Part shown: one piece after another, positions 9,350-17,169 of the stretch | Layout: every line of letters starts with the position of its first letter | How positions within the stretch are numbered: the first letter of the stretch is position 1 | DNA from: Mycolicibacterium canariasense | GTDB lineage: Bacteria > Actinomycetota > Actinomycetes > Mycobacteriales > Mycobacteriaceae | Direction: 5' to 3' | NCBI RefSeq assembly: GCF_002101555.1 | Contig: NZ_LQOL01000059.1 | Location: 29,181-93,180 of the forward strand | DNA length: 64,000 nt | The notes under the pieces: model-generated | What the model was told of the DNA's origin: nothing | Databases searched by the model: none | Seen by the model: only the letters and a program-made list of their open reading frames with translations | Translations under genes and position numbers: made by a program

Positions 9350-9362
9350 GATTACATGATTA
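9347..9362. repeat. 8-bp tandem repeat over the start codon
   Basis: CATGATTA occurs twice head to tail (9347-9354 and 9355-9362). On the coding strand of the 8825-9349 gene this reads TAATCATG TAATCATG, so the repeat both duplicates the ATG and forms an AT-rich patch that could be a -10 element or an operator. It is a direct observation; function is inferred. Confidence 0.5.
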
Positions 9363-9421
9363 CACCGTTACAGCTGCCATAGAACGCACTTCACCCACGG
9401 CGAACATGCTCCATCCGGCTG

Positions 9422-9625
9422 CTACCGCTTGAGCAGCGCCGCCGCACCGCCGCCCAGCACCAACGCGACCACCAGCAGCGCCGCCCATCCCGCACCGACC
9501 AGCCACCACACCGCGGCGACGGCGATGATCGCCGGCGAGAGAAGGAACAGCACCATGCCCGGGTGTTGCCTGACGACCGCCAGGGCGCTCTTGGCCCGCA
9601 CCCGATCGAGCTCGTCATCTGCCAT
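9422..9625 (-). CDS. Small membrane protein, 67 residues
   Basis: Starting at ATG 9625 the product is MADDELDRVRAKSALAVVR followed by two hydrophobic segments (MVLFLLSPAIIAVAAVWWLV and WAALLVVALVLGGGAAALL) and a C-terminal KR. The acidic/basic soluble head and two membrane helices suggest a small inner-membrane protein. No family is recognised. It is divergent from the AIM24-like gene by 67 bp, which must hold both promoters. An in-frame ATG four codons upstream is less likely because it would add a non-conserved-looking MLFR. Confidence 0.6.
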   Translation of the reverse strand: MADDELDRVRAKSALAVVRQHPGMVLFLLSPAIIAVAAVWWLVGAGWAALLVVALVLGGGAAALLKR

Positions 9626-9692
9626 ACGAAAAAGCATGCCAGCCTATGGTGGCTCTAGCACGTACCAAACTCTTGAGACCCGAGGAGACACG

Positions 9693-10538
9693 GTGAGTGG
9701 TCAGTGGCTGAGGGATCCCGAAGGCCGGTTCGAATACCGGTGGTGGGACGGGCAGAGGTGGACCGACCAGGTGTCCCATCAAGGGCAGGTGCACGCCGTG
9801 CCACTCGGTGCGCCGCCCACGCAGCAGCAGCCGCCGCAACCTCAACAGTTGGCGTCGGCCGGTGACGGCTTCACCGGCATCACCGGCGATCTGGTCGACG
9901 GCCGGTTCAGCGAGAAGGAATCCGCCGCCGTCGCGAAGCAGAACCGGAAGCTACTGCGGGTGCGCGTCGGCGATCCGTTCCTGGCCCGGCAGGGTTCCAT
10001 GGTGGCCTACCAGGGCAACGTCGACTTCGCCTTCGAGGGCGGCGGGGCCGGCAAGTTCCTCAAGAAGGCGTTGACGGGCGAAGGACTGCCGCTCATGCGG
10101 GTGTCCGGCCAGGGCGATGTCTTCCTCGCCGAGCAGTCCTTCGACGTGCACCTGCTGCACCTGGCCAATGCCGGGCTGTCGATCAGCGGCAAGAACGTGC
10201 TGGCCTTCTCGTCGAACCTGGACTGGAACATCGAGCGGGTCAAAGGCGGCAGCATCGCCACCGGCGGACTGTTCAACACCACGCTGCGCGGCAGCGGGTG
10301 GGTGGCGCTGACCACCGACGGGCCGCCTGTCGTGCTCGACGCTGCCGAGGCGCCGACCTTCGCCGACACCAATGCGGTGGTGGCCTGGTCGGCCAACCTG
10401 CAGACCTCGCTGAAGACCAGCTTCAAGGCCGGGTCGCTGATCGGGCGCGGCTCCGGCGAGGCGCTGCAGGTGGCCTTCGCGGGTCAGGGCTTCGTGATCG
10501 TCCAGCCGTCGGAAGGCATTCCCGTCCCCACGCAATGA
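9693..10538 (+). CDS. AIM24 family protein with N-terminal DUF2510
   Basis: A 281-residue protein. GTG at 9693 is supported by the ribosome site GAGGAGA seven bases upstream. The first ~30 residues have the DUF2510 signature (WLRDPEGRFEYRWWDGQRWT), a short Trp-rich module common in actinobacterial membrane-associated proteins. A Gln/Pro-rich linker follows, then an AIM24 beta-rich domain from about residue 60 (VRVGDPFLARQGSMVAYQG; GQGDVFLAEQ; SGWVALTTDGPPVVL). AIM24 is named after a yeast mitochondrial factor; the bacterial role is unknown. It converges on the DUF305 gene with an 8-bp gap. Confidence 0.8.
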   Translation: MSGQWLRDPEGRFEYRWWDGQRWTDQVSHQGQVHAVPLGAPPTQQQPPQPQQLASAGDGFTGITGDLVDGRFSEKESAAVAKQNRKLLRVRVGDPFLARQGSMVAYQGNVDFAFEGGGAGKFLKKALTGEGLPLMRVSGQGDVFLAEQSFDVHLLHLANAGLSISGKNVLAFSSNLDWNIERVKGGSIATGGLFNTTLRGSGWVALTTDGPPVVLDAAEAPTFADTNAVVAWSANLQTSLKTSFKAGSLIGRGSGEALQVAFAGQGFVIVQPSEGIPVPTQ

Positions 10539-10545
10539 CCGGGCG

Positions 10546-11151
10546 TCACAGCGTCGCGAGCATCGCCTTCATGGTGTCGATCTCCTTCTGCTGGGTATCG
10601 ACGATGGCATGGGACAACTCGATCGCCGGGCCGTACTGCCCCTTGGCGATCTCGTCCTGAGCCATCGCGATCGCGCCCTCGTGATGGGCGATCATCTGGG
10701 TGACGTACAGCTTGGCCGCCGCCGGGCCCGGGGCGTTACGCAGCGTGTCGATGTCCTGGGGGGACACCATGCCTTGCATCCCGTGGTCCATCGGCGCCAT
10801 CGCGGGACTGCCCCACGATGTCAGCCAGCCCTGCATCTGTGCGATCTCGGGCGCCTGCGCAGCCTTGATCTCGGTGGCCAGCTGAACGACCCGAGGGTCG
10901 ACCCCCTGCTTGGCCAGCAGGATGTCGCTCATCTCCACGGCCTGGGTGTGGTGCGGAATCATCATCTGGGCGAACATCACGTCGGCATCGTTGTGCGCCG
11001 TGGCGTCGGCGGTAGCCGACGTCGACCCGGCAGCCGGCGCGGAGCTCTGATGTCCACTGTGATCGGCCTCCTCGGTCGCACCGGACTGATTGCTACAGCC
11101 CACCACCAGAACGGCGACCGCCGCCGCGATCGCTGCCGCTGCCTTCTTCAT
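10546..11151 (-). CDS. DUF305 copper-associated lipoprotein
   Basis: A 201-residue lipoprotein: MKKAAAAIAAAVAVLVVGC is a signal peptide with lipobox VVGC (Cys19). ATG 11151 has a GAGGAGAGAC ribosome site; an upstream in-frame ATG is less likely. The mature domain is DUF305, rich in His and Met: FAQMMIPHHTQAVEMS, MDHGMQGM and MIAHHEGAIAMAQ. Related DUF305/CopM-like proteins bind copper in the periplasm of other bacteria. It is divergent from the copper chaperone and ATPase genes across a 62-bp region with a CsoR-like operator, so a periplasmic copper buffer role is a reasonable inference. Confidence 0.8.
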   Translation of the reverse strand: MKKAAAAIAAAVAVLVVGCSNQSGATEEADHSGHQSSAPAAGSTSATADATAHNDADVMFAQMMIPHHTQAVEMSDILLAKQGVDPRVVQLATEIKAAQAPEIAQMQGWLTSWGSPAMAPMDHGMQGMVSPQDIDTLRNAPGPAAAKLYVTQMIAHHEGAIAMAQDEIAKGQYGPAIELSHAIVDTQQKEIDTMKAMLATL

Positions 11152-11185
11152 GTCTCTCCTCACATCCGGGTCGGATCATTTACCC

Positions 11186-11202
11186 ATACCCCCTACCGGT
11201 AT
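11186..11202. promoter_or_regulatory. Candidate CsoR/RcnR-family operator
   Basis: ATACC-CCCTACC-GGTAT is a 17-bp interrupted dyad with a run of C, resembling operators of copper-sensing CsoR proteins. It lies midway between the divergent DUF305 and CopZ starts. No csoR gene is present in the window, so the regulator would be encoded elsewhere. Identification is by pattern only. Confidence 0.45.
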
Positions 11203-11213
11203 ATCATGGGCTC

Positions 11214-11429
11214 ATGAACATCGTTCTCCGTGTCGAGGGTATGAGTTGCGGCCACTGCGTCTCGGCGATCACCGCCGCGGTGCAGCCGCTGCCCGGCGTC
11301 GCCTCCGTCGCCGTCGACCTCGCGGCCGGCACCGTCACGGTGGCCGGCACGGCCGACCCCGCCCTTGATCCCCAGGCCGTCACCACCGCCATCGAGGACT
11401 GCGGGTACGACGTCTCCCGCGCGGCATGA
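11214..11429 (+). CDS. CopZ-like copper chaperone (HMA domain)
   Basis: A 71-residue single heavy-metal-associated domain. The metal-binding loop GMSCGHC is at residues 10-16, and the fold pattern (beta-alpha-beta-beta-alpha-beta) is complete up to EDCGYDVSRAA. Such proteins carry Cu(I) in the cytosol and hand it to a P-type ATPase. The stop overlaps the ATG of the ATPase at 11426 (ATGA), so both are made together. The upstream region carries the CsoR-like dyad. Confidence 0.9.
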   Translation: MNIVLRVEGMSCGHCVSAITAAVQPLPGVASVAVDLAAGTVTVAGTADPALDPQAVTTAIEDCGYDVSRAA

Positions 11430-13672
11430 GCACCTTGACGCTCGACGTCGGCGGGATGACGTGCGCATCCTGCGCGGCGCGAATCGAGAAGCGGCTCAAC
11501 CGGATCGATGGCGTGCACGCGACCGTCAACTTCGCCACCGAGCAGGCCCGGGTCGACTTCCCCGACACCGTCAGCCCCGACGACCTGGTCGCCGCGGTGG
11601 CCGCGACCGGGTACACCGCGACCGTGCCCACACCGGAGCCGGCACCCGAGCCCGAACGTGACGAGGCCGACGGGTGGCGGCAACGGCTGCTGGTCAGCGC
11701 CGCGCTGAGCGTGCCGGTGGTCGCGCTGTCGATGATCCCGGCGTTGCAGTTCACCAATTGGCAATGGCTGGCGTTCACCCTGGCCTCACCCGTCGTGGTG
11801 TGGGGTGCATGGCCGTTCCACCGGGCGGCGTGGACCAACCTGCGGCACGGCGCCGCGACCATGGACACGCTGATCTCGGTGGGAGTGACCGCGGCCTACC
11901 TGTGGTCGGTGTGGGCGCTGTTCTTCACCCATGCCGGGATGCCCGGCATGAAGATGCCGTTCGAGTGGGTGTCCCGCGGCGGCGCGCCGCACCTGTACCT
12001 GGAGGTCGCCGCGGCCGTCACCACCTTCCTGCTCACCGGGCGGTACTTCGAGGCGCGGGCCAAGCGCAAGTCCGGTGCGGCCCTGCGGGCACTGCTGGAT
12101 ATGGGCGCCAAGGACGTGACCGTCATCCGGACCGGGGCGAGCGAAGCGACGGGGAAAAGTACCGGGGCGAGCGAAGCGACGGGGAAAAGTACCAACGGCG
12201 AGGTGCGGATCCCGATCGCCCAGCTGGCCGTCGGTGACGTGTTCGTGGTGCGCCCCGGGGAGAAGATCGCCACCGACGGCACCGTCACGGCCGGCACGTC
12301 GGCCGTCGACGCCTCGATGCTGACCGGAGAGCCGGTGCCGGTCGACGTCGGTCCCGGCGACACCGTGGTCGGCGCCACCGTCAACGTCGGTGGCCGCCTC
12401 GAGGTGCGGGCGACGCACGTCGGCGCCGCGACCCAGTTGGCCCAGATGGCTCGCCTGGTCAGCGACGCCCAGAGCGGTAAGGCCGAGGTCCAGCGGCTGG
12501 CCGATCGCGTCTCGGCGATCTTCGTGCCGATCGTCTTCGGTCTGGCCGTGCTGACGCTGGCCGGGTGGCTGCTGACCGGTAATTCGGTGGCCGCGGCGTT
12601 CACCGCCGCCGTCGCGGTGCTGATCATCGCGTGCCCGTGTGCGCTGGGCTTGGCGACGCCGACTGCGCTGCTGGTGGGCACCGGCCGCGGCGCCCAACTC
12701 GGCATCCTGATCAAGGGGCCACAGGTGCTGGAGTCGACCCGCCGCGTGGACACCGTGGTGCTGGACAAGACCGGAACGGTGACCACCGGCCGGATGGCGG
12801 TGGTCGGCGTGCATGTCGCCGACGGCGAGTCCGAGGCCGAAATCGTCCGACTGGCAGGTGCTTTGGAGCACGCCTCGGAGCATCCGATCGCCAGGGCGAT
12901 CGCCCAGTACGCCGGTGCTGCGTTGCCGACGGTGACCGGGTTCGAGAACCACGGTGGCCGCGGGGTGACCGGTGTGGTCGAGGGCCGCACCGCCGCCGCG
13001 GGCCGGGCCTCCTGGCTGGAGCTGCCGGTTCCCGCCGGGCTGCGCGCCGCGGCCGAGGCCGCCGAAGCCGAGGGCCGCACACCGGTCTGGTTCGCCGCCG
13101 ACGGGCGCATCCGCGCGGTGATCGTCGTGTCCGACACCGTCAAGGACACCGCGGCCGAGGCGATCGCCCAGTTCCGTGACCTCGGCCTGACGCCGGTGTT
13201 GCTGACCGGCGACAACCGTGGCGCCGCGGAAGCCGTTGCGACGCAACTGGGTATCGAGAAGGTGGTGGCCGAGGTGCTGCCCGCGGACAAGGTGGCCGAG
13301 GTGAAGCGACTGCAAGCCGACGGCGCGGTGGTGGCGATGGTCGGTGACGGCGTGAACGACGCCGCCGCGCTGGCGCAGGCCGATCTCGGATTGGCCATGG
13401 GCACCGGCACCGATGTGGCGATCGAGGCGTCGGACCTGACCCTGGTGCGTGGTGACCTGCGGGCGGCCGCCGACGCGATCCGGTTGTCCCGGGCCACGCT
13501 GCGCACCATCAAGGGCAACCTGTTCTGGGCATTCGCGTACAACGTCGTCGCGTTGCCGCTGGCCGCGCTGGGGCTGCTGAACCCGTTGATCGCGGGAGCC
13601 GCGATGGCGTTCAGCTCGGTGTTCGTGGTGACGAACAGCCTTCGGCTGCGCCGCTTTTCACCGATCCGCTAA
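11426..13672 (+). CDS. Copper-translocating P1B-type ATPase (CopA/CtpA-CtpV type)
   Basis: A 748-residue metal ATPase. N-terminal HMA domain with GGMTCASC near residue 10; membrane helices; an actuator domain with TGEPVP; the ion-binding CPC in IIACPCALGLATP; phosphorylation site DKTGTVTTG; nucleotide-domain HP motif SEHPIARAI; and hinge GDGVNDAAAL. These define a Cu(I)/Ag(I) exporter of the plasma membrane. The MTCASC loop and the neighbouring CopZ and DUF305 genes support copper. An unusual 20-residue insert, (TGASEATGKS) twice, sits near residue 236 in the actuator domain and comes from a 30-bp tandem duplication. The gene overlaps the convergent cyclase gene by 15 bp. Confidence 0.92.
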   Translation: MSTLTLDVGGMTCASCAARIEKRLNRIDGVHATVNFATEQARVDFPDTVSPDDLVAAVAATGYTATVPTPEPAPEPERDEADGWRQRLLVSAALSVPVVALSMIPALQFTNWQWLAFTLASPVVVWGAWPFHRAAWTNLRHGAATMDTLISVGVTAAYLWSVWALFFTHAGMPGMKMPFEWVSRGGAPHLYLEVAAAVTTFLLTGRYFEARAKRKSGAALRALLDMGAKDVTVIRTGASEATGKSTGASEATGKSTNGEVRIPIAQLAVGDVFVVRPGEKIATDGTVTAGTSAVDASMLTGEPVPVDVGPGDTVVGATVNVGGRLEVRATHVGAATQLAQMARLVSDAQSGKAEVQRLADRVSAIFVPIVFGLAVLTLAGWLLTGNSVAAAFTAAVAVLIIACPCALGLATPTALLVGTGRGAQLGILIKGPQVLESTRRVDTVVLDKTGTVTTGRMAVVGVHVADGESEAEIVRLAGALEHASEHPIARAIAQYAGAALPTVTGFENHGGRGVTGVVEGRTAAAGRASWLELPVPAGLRAAAEAAEAEGRTPVWFAADGRIRAVIVVSDTVKDTAAEAIAQFRDLGLTPVLLTGDNRGAAEAVATQLGIEKVVAEVLPADKVAEVKRLQADGAVVAMVGDGVNDAAALAQADLGLAMGTGTDVAIEASDLTLVRGDLRAAADAIRLSRATLRTIKGNLFWAFAYNVVALPLAALGLLNPLIAGAAMAFSSVFVVTNSLRLRRFSPIR
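12131..12190 (+). repeat. 30-bp perfect tandem duplication inside copA
   Basis: Two identical 30-bp units (12131-12160 and 12161-12190), each beginning ACCGGGGCGAGCGAAGC, encode two copies of TGASEATGKS. The core GGCGAGCGAAGCGACGGGGA recurs in the DHA2 pump gene at 59710, so this is a dispersed element as well as a tandem repeat. The length is a multiple of three, so the frame is kept. Confidence 0.85.
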
Positions 13673-14770
13673 CCGCGCCCGGAACAGTTTGGTGTCATCT
13701 TTGATGCCTTTGAGCCGGCGTGCGCCGGCGAAGGACCACTCGAACCCGGCGTCGTCGCCGATCGCGTCACGAACGGCCTCGGATACCAGTACCGAGCCCG
13801 GCCTGGCCACCGCGGTGACCCGGCTCGCCAGGTTGACCGGGCTGCCGAACCAGTCCCCGCTGCGGTTGACGGCCAAGCCGGTGGTCACACCGGCGCGCAA
13901 TCGCAGGAAGTCGTCACCGGCCTCGGTGGCGTCGACGAGTGCCAACATGGTGCTCAGCAGCGGTGCGGGCTCGGGGCTGACCAACATGACGGCGTCGCCG
14001 ATGGATTTGATGAAGCGCACCGGCGGGACCACGACATCGCGGGTCAGGTCGACCAGCCGGCGGGCGAGGTCCTCCAGCTCCTCCGGGGGCACCGCCTCAC
14101 CGAGCCGGGTGAAGCCGACCAGGTCGGCGAAGGCGACCGCCACCGGCCGGGCCCCCGGCAAGGGCAGACCGGCGGCGCGCTCCCCCGCGGTGACGGCCTC
14201 GGTCTCCATCGTGTGGCGCAACTGCAGCCGCAGCATGTCCTGGATCATCGGGCCGAGCAACGGCTGGGCGGACAGCAGCAGCGCCTCCGACGCTCTGGCG
14301 ATGTCGAGTTCGGTGGTGCCGCCGTCGGAGATCATCGCCGACAGGGCCGTGAACCGCAGTGCCTCAGCGGTTTTGGCCAAGCCGTCGGCGATCACCCGGA
14401 CCACCGCGACGATCCGCTCCTCGTCGAAGCCCAGGTCGACGAACTGCTTGACGTAGGTGAACATCTCGGCGTCGACCGCGGGATACACGGGCGCGTCCGG
14501 ATCGTCGGACTGCGGCACCCCGATGGCGCGTTGGATGTGGCCGACCAGGCCCGGATCCACGCCATACGTCCGGCTGATCTGTCGTGCGGAGACCAGCCTG
14601 CCGTCGTCGCCGAGCGCGCGGCGGGACACCAACAGCAGCGGCGCGTAGGAATCCCGGATCTGTTCGACGGTGATGCCCCGCTCCAACAGCCACGGGATCA
14701 ACTCGGCCCGCTCGGCGCGCGCCTCGCCCTCGAGGCCGTCGAGCAGGTCGGCGAAATCTGGGGAGTCCAC
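13658..14770 (-). CDS. Class III adenylyl cyclase with autoinhibitory N-domain (Rv1264-like)
   Basis: A 370-residue class IIIc cyclase closely matching remembered Rv1264, a pH-responsive adenylyl cyclase. The N-terminal regulatory domain runs from the start to about residue 165, with RAERAELIPWLLERGIT and LLGPMIQDMLRLQLRH. The catalytic domain follows: AFADLVGFT (metal Asp), FIKSIGDAVMLV (substrate Lys and second metal Asp) and GDWFGSPVNLASRV (transition-state Arg). All key residues are present, so activity is expected. GTG 14770 is chosen because upstream codons run into the divergent glycosylase gene. No strong ribosome site is seen; a leaderless transcript is possible. Confidence 0.88.
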   Translation of the reverse strand: MDSPDFADLLDGLEGEARAERAELIPWLLERGITVEQIRDSYAPLLLVSRRALGDDGRLVSARQISRTYGVDPGLVGHIQRAIGVPQSDDPDAPVYPAVDAEMFTYVKQFVDLGFDEERIVAVVRVIADGLAKTAEALRFTALSAMISDGGTTELDIARASEALLLSAQPLLGPMIQDMLRLQLRHTMETEAVTAGERAAGLPLPGARPVAVAFADLVGFTRLGEAVPPEELEDLARRLVDLTRDVVVPPVRFIKSIGDAVMLVSPEPAPLLSTMLALVDATEAGDDFLRLRAGVTTGLAVNRSGDWFGSPVNLASRVTAVARPGSVLVSEAVRDAIGDDAGFEWSFAGARRLKGIKDDTKLFRARLADR

Positions 14771-14804
14771 GACGTCAAGGTAGCGGTATGCGACAGTCAG
14801 TGGA

Positions 14805-15296
14805 ATGACCGACGTGCTGCTCGGACTGCCGCCGTTGATCGGCCCCGGCGCCCGGCTGCTGATCTGCGGCAACATGCCCAGCGTGATGTCACTCGCCTCC
14901 GGCGAGTACTACGGCAACCCACGCAACGCGTTCTGGCGGATCACCGCGGAAATCGTCGGCTTCCCCGCGGACGCCCCCTACCCCGCACGGGTTGCGGCGT
15001 TGCGCAGTCACGGAATCGCGGTGTGGGATGTGCTGCGATCGTGTGTGCGCGAGGGCAGCCTCGATTCGACGGTGCGGCCCGACAGCATGGTGCCCAACGA
15101 CTTCGCCACGTTCTTCGAGCGTCACCCGACGATCGAACGGATGGTGTTCAACGGGGCGGCCGCCGAGGCGAATTACCGGCGGCTGGTGCGCGACGCGCCG
15201 GCCAAACCCAGCCTGCGAGTCCCGTCCACCAGCCCGGCCCAGACCATGCGCTACGCCGAGAAATTGGCCGCTTGGCGAACGGCGCTGGCCGGTTAG
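14805..15296 (+). CDS. DNA-deoxyinosine (hypoxanthine-DNA) glycosylase, UDG family 6-like
   Basis: A 163-residue uracil-DNA glycosylase-fold protein. The segment ICGNMPSVMSL followed by GEYYGNPRNAFWR is the signature of the deoxyinosine glycosylase family, and the C-terminus has VPSTSPAQ in the position of the DNA-contacting S-P loop. It would remove hypoxanthine arising from adenine deamination and start base-excision repair. ATG 14805 is 34 bp from the divergent cyclase start. A small SRPBCC gene follows 9 bp downstream, so they may be cotranscribed. The window also encodes a family 5 UDG at 22680. Confidence 0.82.
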   Translation: MTDVLLGLPPLIGPGARLLICGNMPSVMSLASGEYYGNPRNAFWRITAEIVGFPADAPYPARVAALRSHGIAVWDVLRSCVREGSLDSTVRPDSMVPNDFATFFERHPTIERMVFNGAAAEANYRRLVRDAPAKPSLRVPSTSPAQTMRYAEKLAAWRTALAG

Positions 15297-15305
15297 GATC
15301 GCGCC

Positions 15306-15617
15306 ATGCAAGCTTCGGTGACCGTGCACATGGATGCACCCGCCGACCAGGTGTGGAACCTGATCGCCGATATCCGGAACACCCCGAAGTACTCACCCGA
15401 GGTGTTCGCCGGAAATCGGCCGGTCAACAATTGGCATTACGCGCTGGCGCCCGCGGGTGCGGGCACCGATGTCACCGAGTCGTTCCGGATGACTCCGGGT
15501 CTGCTGGACACCGTGTTCGGCATCCTCGGCGGCCAGCTGCGGACCCGGCGCAACATCCGGGACATGACCACCACCCTCAACAGGATCAAGGCCGAGGCCG
15601 AGGTCGAGGCGGGCTGA
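15306..15617 (+). CDS. SRPBCC-family protein with internal in-frame deletion
   Basis: A 103-residue START/SRPBCC-like protein. The start MQASVTVHMDAPADQVWNLI and the block RPVNNWHYALAP / GTDVTESFRM are typical of a mycobacterial polyketide-cyclase-like family of about 145 residues. Between SPEVF (about residue 37) and GNRPVNNW the usual ~40 residues (central strands with a GARFRG-type motif) are absent, so the cavity-forming sheet would be incomplete. The frame is kept, so a product could be made, but function is doubtful. It abuts the convergent HNH gene with no gap. Confidence 0.65.
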   Translation: MQASVTVHMDAPADQVWNLIADIRNTPKYSPEVFAGNRPVNNWHYALAPAGAGTDVTESFRMTPGLLDTVFGILGGQLRTRRNIRDMTTTLNRIKAEAEVEAG

Positions 15618-17015
15618 TCACGCCGCCGTTCCCGGCGGCGCGTCCGGTTTGGGTGTCCGGCCGGGGTTCTTGTCACCCATGATTACTTCGGGGTGGTGGT
15701 AGTTGTTGGTGCGGCCTTGGCCGGTGTCCAGTGCCGGGGGCGGTATCCATTCGACGGAACCGTCGTTGCCGACGACGGTGGTCCAGCCACCGTCGCTGAC
15801 GAGTCGGTTGTGTGGGCCGCAGGCCAGCACGAGTTCCTCGATGTCGGTCTGCCCGTCGCGGGCGAAGTCGCTCTTCGCGTGGTGGGCCTGGCAGCCGTAG
15901 GCGGGCACCCGGCAGCCCGGGAACGTGCACCCGCGCTGCCGATAGGTCAACACCAGACGCTGGTCCGGGCTGGCGCAGCGCCGGGTCCGCCCGAAATGCA
16001 GTGGCTGCCCGGTCACGTCGTCGAACACCGCCAAACACCACCACGCGTGGGCGGCCATCCGGAGGACATCGCGCATCGGCACCCGAGACCCACCCGCGGT
16101 GACCGCCTGCCCGGTGACCTCCTCGAATTCGGCCATCTTCGCTCCGAGCACCACCGTCACCGGCAACCCGTTGTGCTGCCCCAACTCCCCCGATGCCAGC
16201 GCGTTGCGCGCTACGGTGACCAGCGCGTCATGCTGACGCTGCCCCAACGTTCGGGTGTCGGCATCGATCGCCTCCTGTGACGGGGTGCCCTTTGTACACG
16301 GGATCTCGTCCTCGGGATTGCACATCCCCGGACCGGCCAACTTTCCAAGCATCGGTTCCAGGTAGGCCCGGCCTTCCGGGGTGAGGGTGCCGTGGAATTC
16401 GCTGTTGCCATCCTCGTCTTGGAGGCCCATCACGAAGCTGCGACGATCCTCGCGGCGCGCGGCGACGTCATCGTCGTTGGGTTCGGGACCGTCGGGGTCG
16501 ACGACCTCCAGCAGGTGTTTGGCCAGCCGACGCAGGGTGTCGGGGTCGTGCACCGTGGCGTAGGCCGCAAGCTGGGCCTCCGCCTCGGCGCGGGTTGGCG
16601 CGCCCGCCCCTACCGGGAGTTTCTTCATAGTCTTGGTGATGATCCTGATGTGTTCGGCGCCGATCTCACCGCGGGCCTGGGCTGCCGAGGTCGCCGGGTA
16701 CACCGGATCCAGCAACTGACCGGTCACCGAGCGGCGCGGGGCGAGCAGTTCACCTTCGGTCAGGCGGCGGTGGGCTTCCTTGTTCGACAGGCGCAACCGG
16801 ATGCCCAGCGCGTCAGCCCAGCTGCGCGCCCCCAGATCCGCCGGGCCCGCTTGGGCTTTGAGCGCGGCCATCACCCGATGCTGTACCGCCGGAATCCGGC
16901 GGTACAGCTGTTCCAACGCGGTCTGGATGTCCAGCAGCTCGGTGATCGAGGCGTCGTCGAAGGAGGCGCCCGACAGTGTGTCGAGCACCGCGATCAGATC
17001 GGCCACAACCTCCAT
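15618..17015 (-). CDS. DUF222 / HNH endonuclease-like protein (13E12-repeat family)
   Basis: A 465-residue protein: N-terminal DUF222 helical domain and a C-terminal HNH motif (CTFPGC, then CQAHHAKSDFARD and ELVLACGPHNRL), with the Cys pair for a structural zinc. Members are abundant in mycobacteria, including the 13E12 repeat proteins, and often occur in variable copy number; their biological role is not established. ATG 17015 (MEVVADLI) is chosen over in-frame upstream ATGs that would add a low-quality leader. A broken relative lies at 58468. Confidence 0.8.
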   Translation of the reverse strand: MEVVADLIAVLDTLSGASFDDASITELLDIQTALEQLYRRIPAVQHRVMAALKAQAGPADLGARSWADALGIRLRLSNKEAHRRLTEGELLAPRRSVTGQLLDPVYPATSAAQARGEIGAEHIRIITKTMKKLPVGAGAPTRAEAEAQLAAYATVHDPDTLRRLAKHLLEVVDPDGPEPNDDDVAARREDRRSFVMGLQDEDGNSEFHGTLTPEGRAYLEPMLGKLAGPGMCNPEDEIPCTKGTPSQEAIDADTRTLGQRQHDALVTVARNALASGELGQHNGLPVTVVLGAKMAEFEEVTGQAVTAGGSRVPMRDVLRMAAHAWWCLAVFDDVTGQPLHFGRTRRCASPDQRLVLTYRQRGCTFPGCRVPAYGCQAHHAKSDFARDGQTDIEELVLACGPHNRLVSDGGWTTVVGNDGSVEWIPPPALDTGQGRTNNYHHPEVIMGDKNPGRTPKPDAPPGTAA

Positions 17016-17169
17016 ATGTCGAACACTAGTACGAACCACCGACATCTGCGGAGTTATCCACAATCACGAATTTCTCGACAGCCGCACGCCCGCAACAGGA
17101 TTCGGCTGTCGCTGAAAAGTCGCTCGGAGGCGGGCATCGGACATATGTCCCGACACCGCGTCGGGGAGT
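17016..17169. promoter_or_regulatory. Intergenic with perfect palindrome and a DnaA-box match
   Basis: Upstream of the HNH gene. GGACATATGTCC (17139-17150) is a perfect 12-bp palindrome close to the arms of the kgd-proximal dyad (GACATATGAC). TTATCCACA (17054-17062) is an exact DnaA-box match but isolated, so probably chance. No ORF is supported here. Confidence 0.35.

Noticed and set aside
8825..9625. Toxin-antitoxin pair formed by the two small genes
   Set aside because: The genes are 72 bp apart, one is a two-helix membrane protein and neither matches a toxin family; association is only positional.
12121..12195. CRISPR-like repeat
   Set aside because: The two units are directly adjacent without spacers and lie in frame inside copA.
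17054..17062. DnaA box TTATCCACA as a sign of a replication origin
   Set aside because: A single box with no cluster, no AT-rich unwinding region and no dnaA/dnaN nearby; probably chance.
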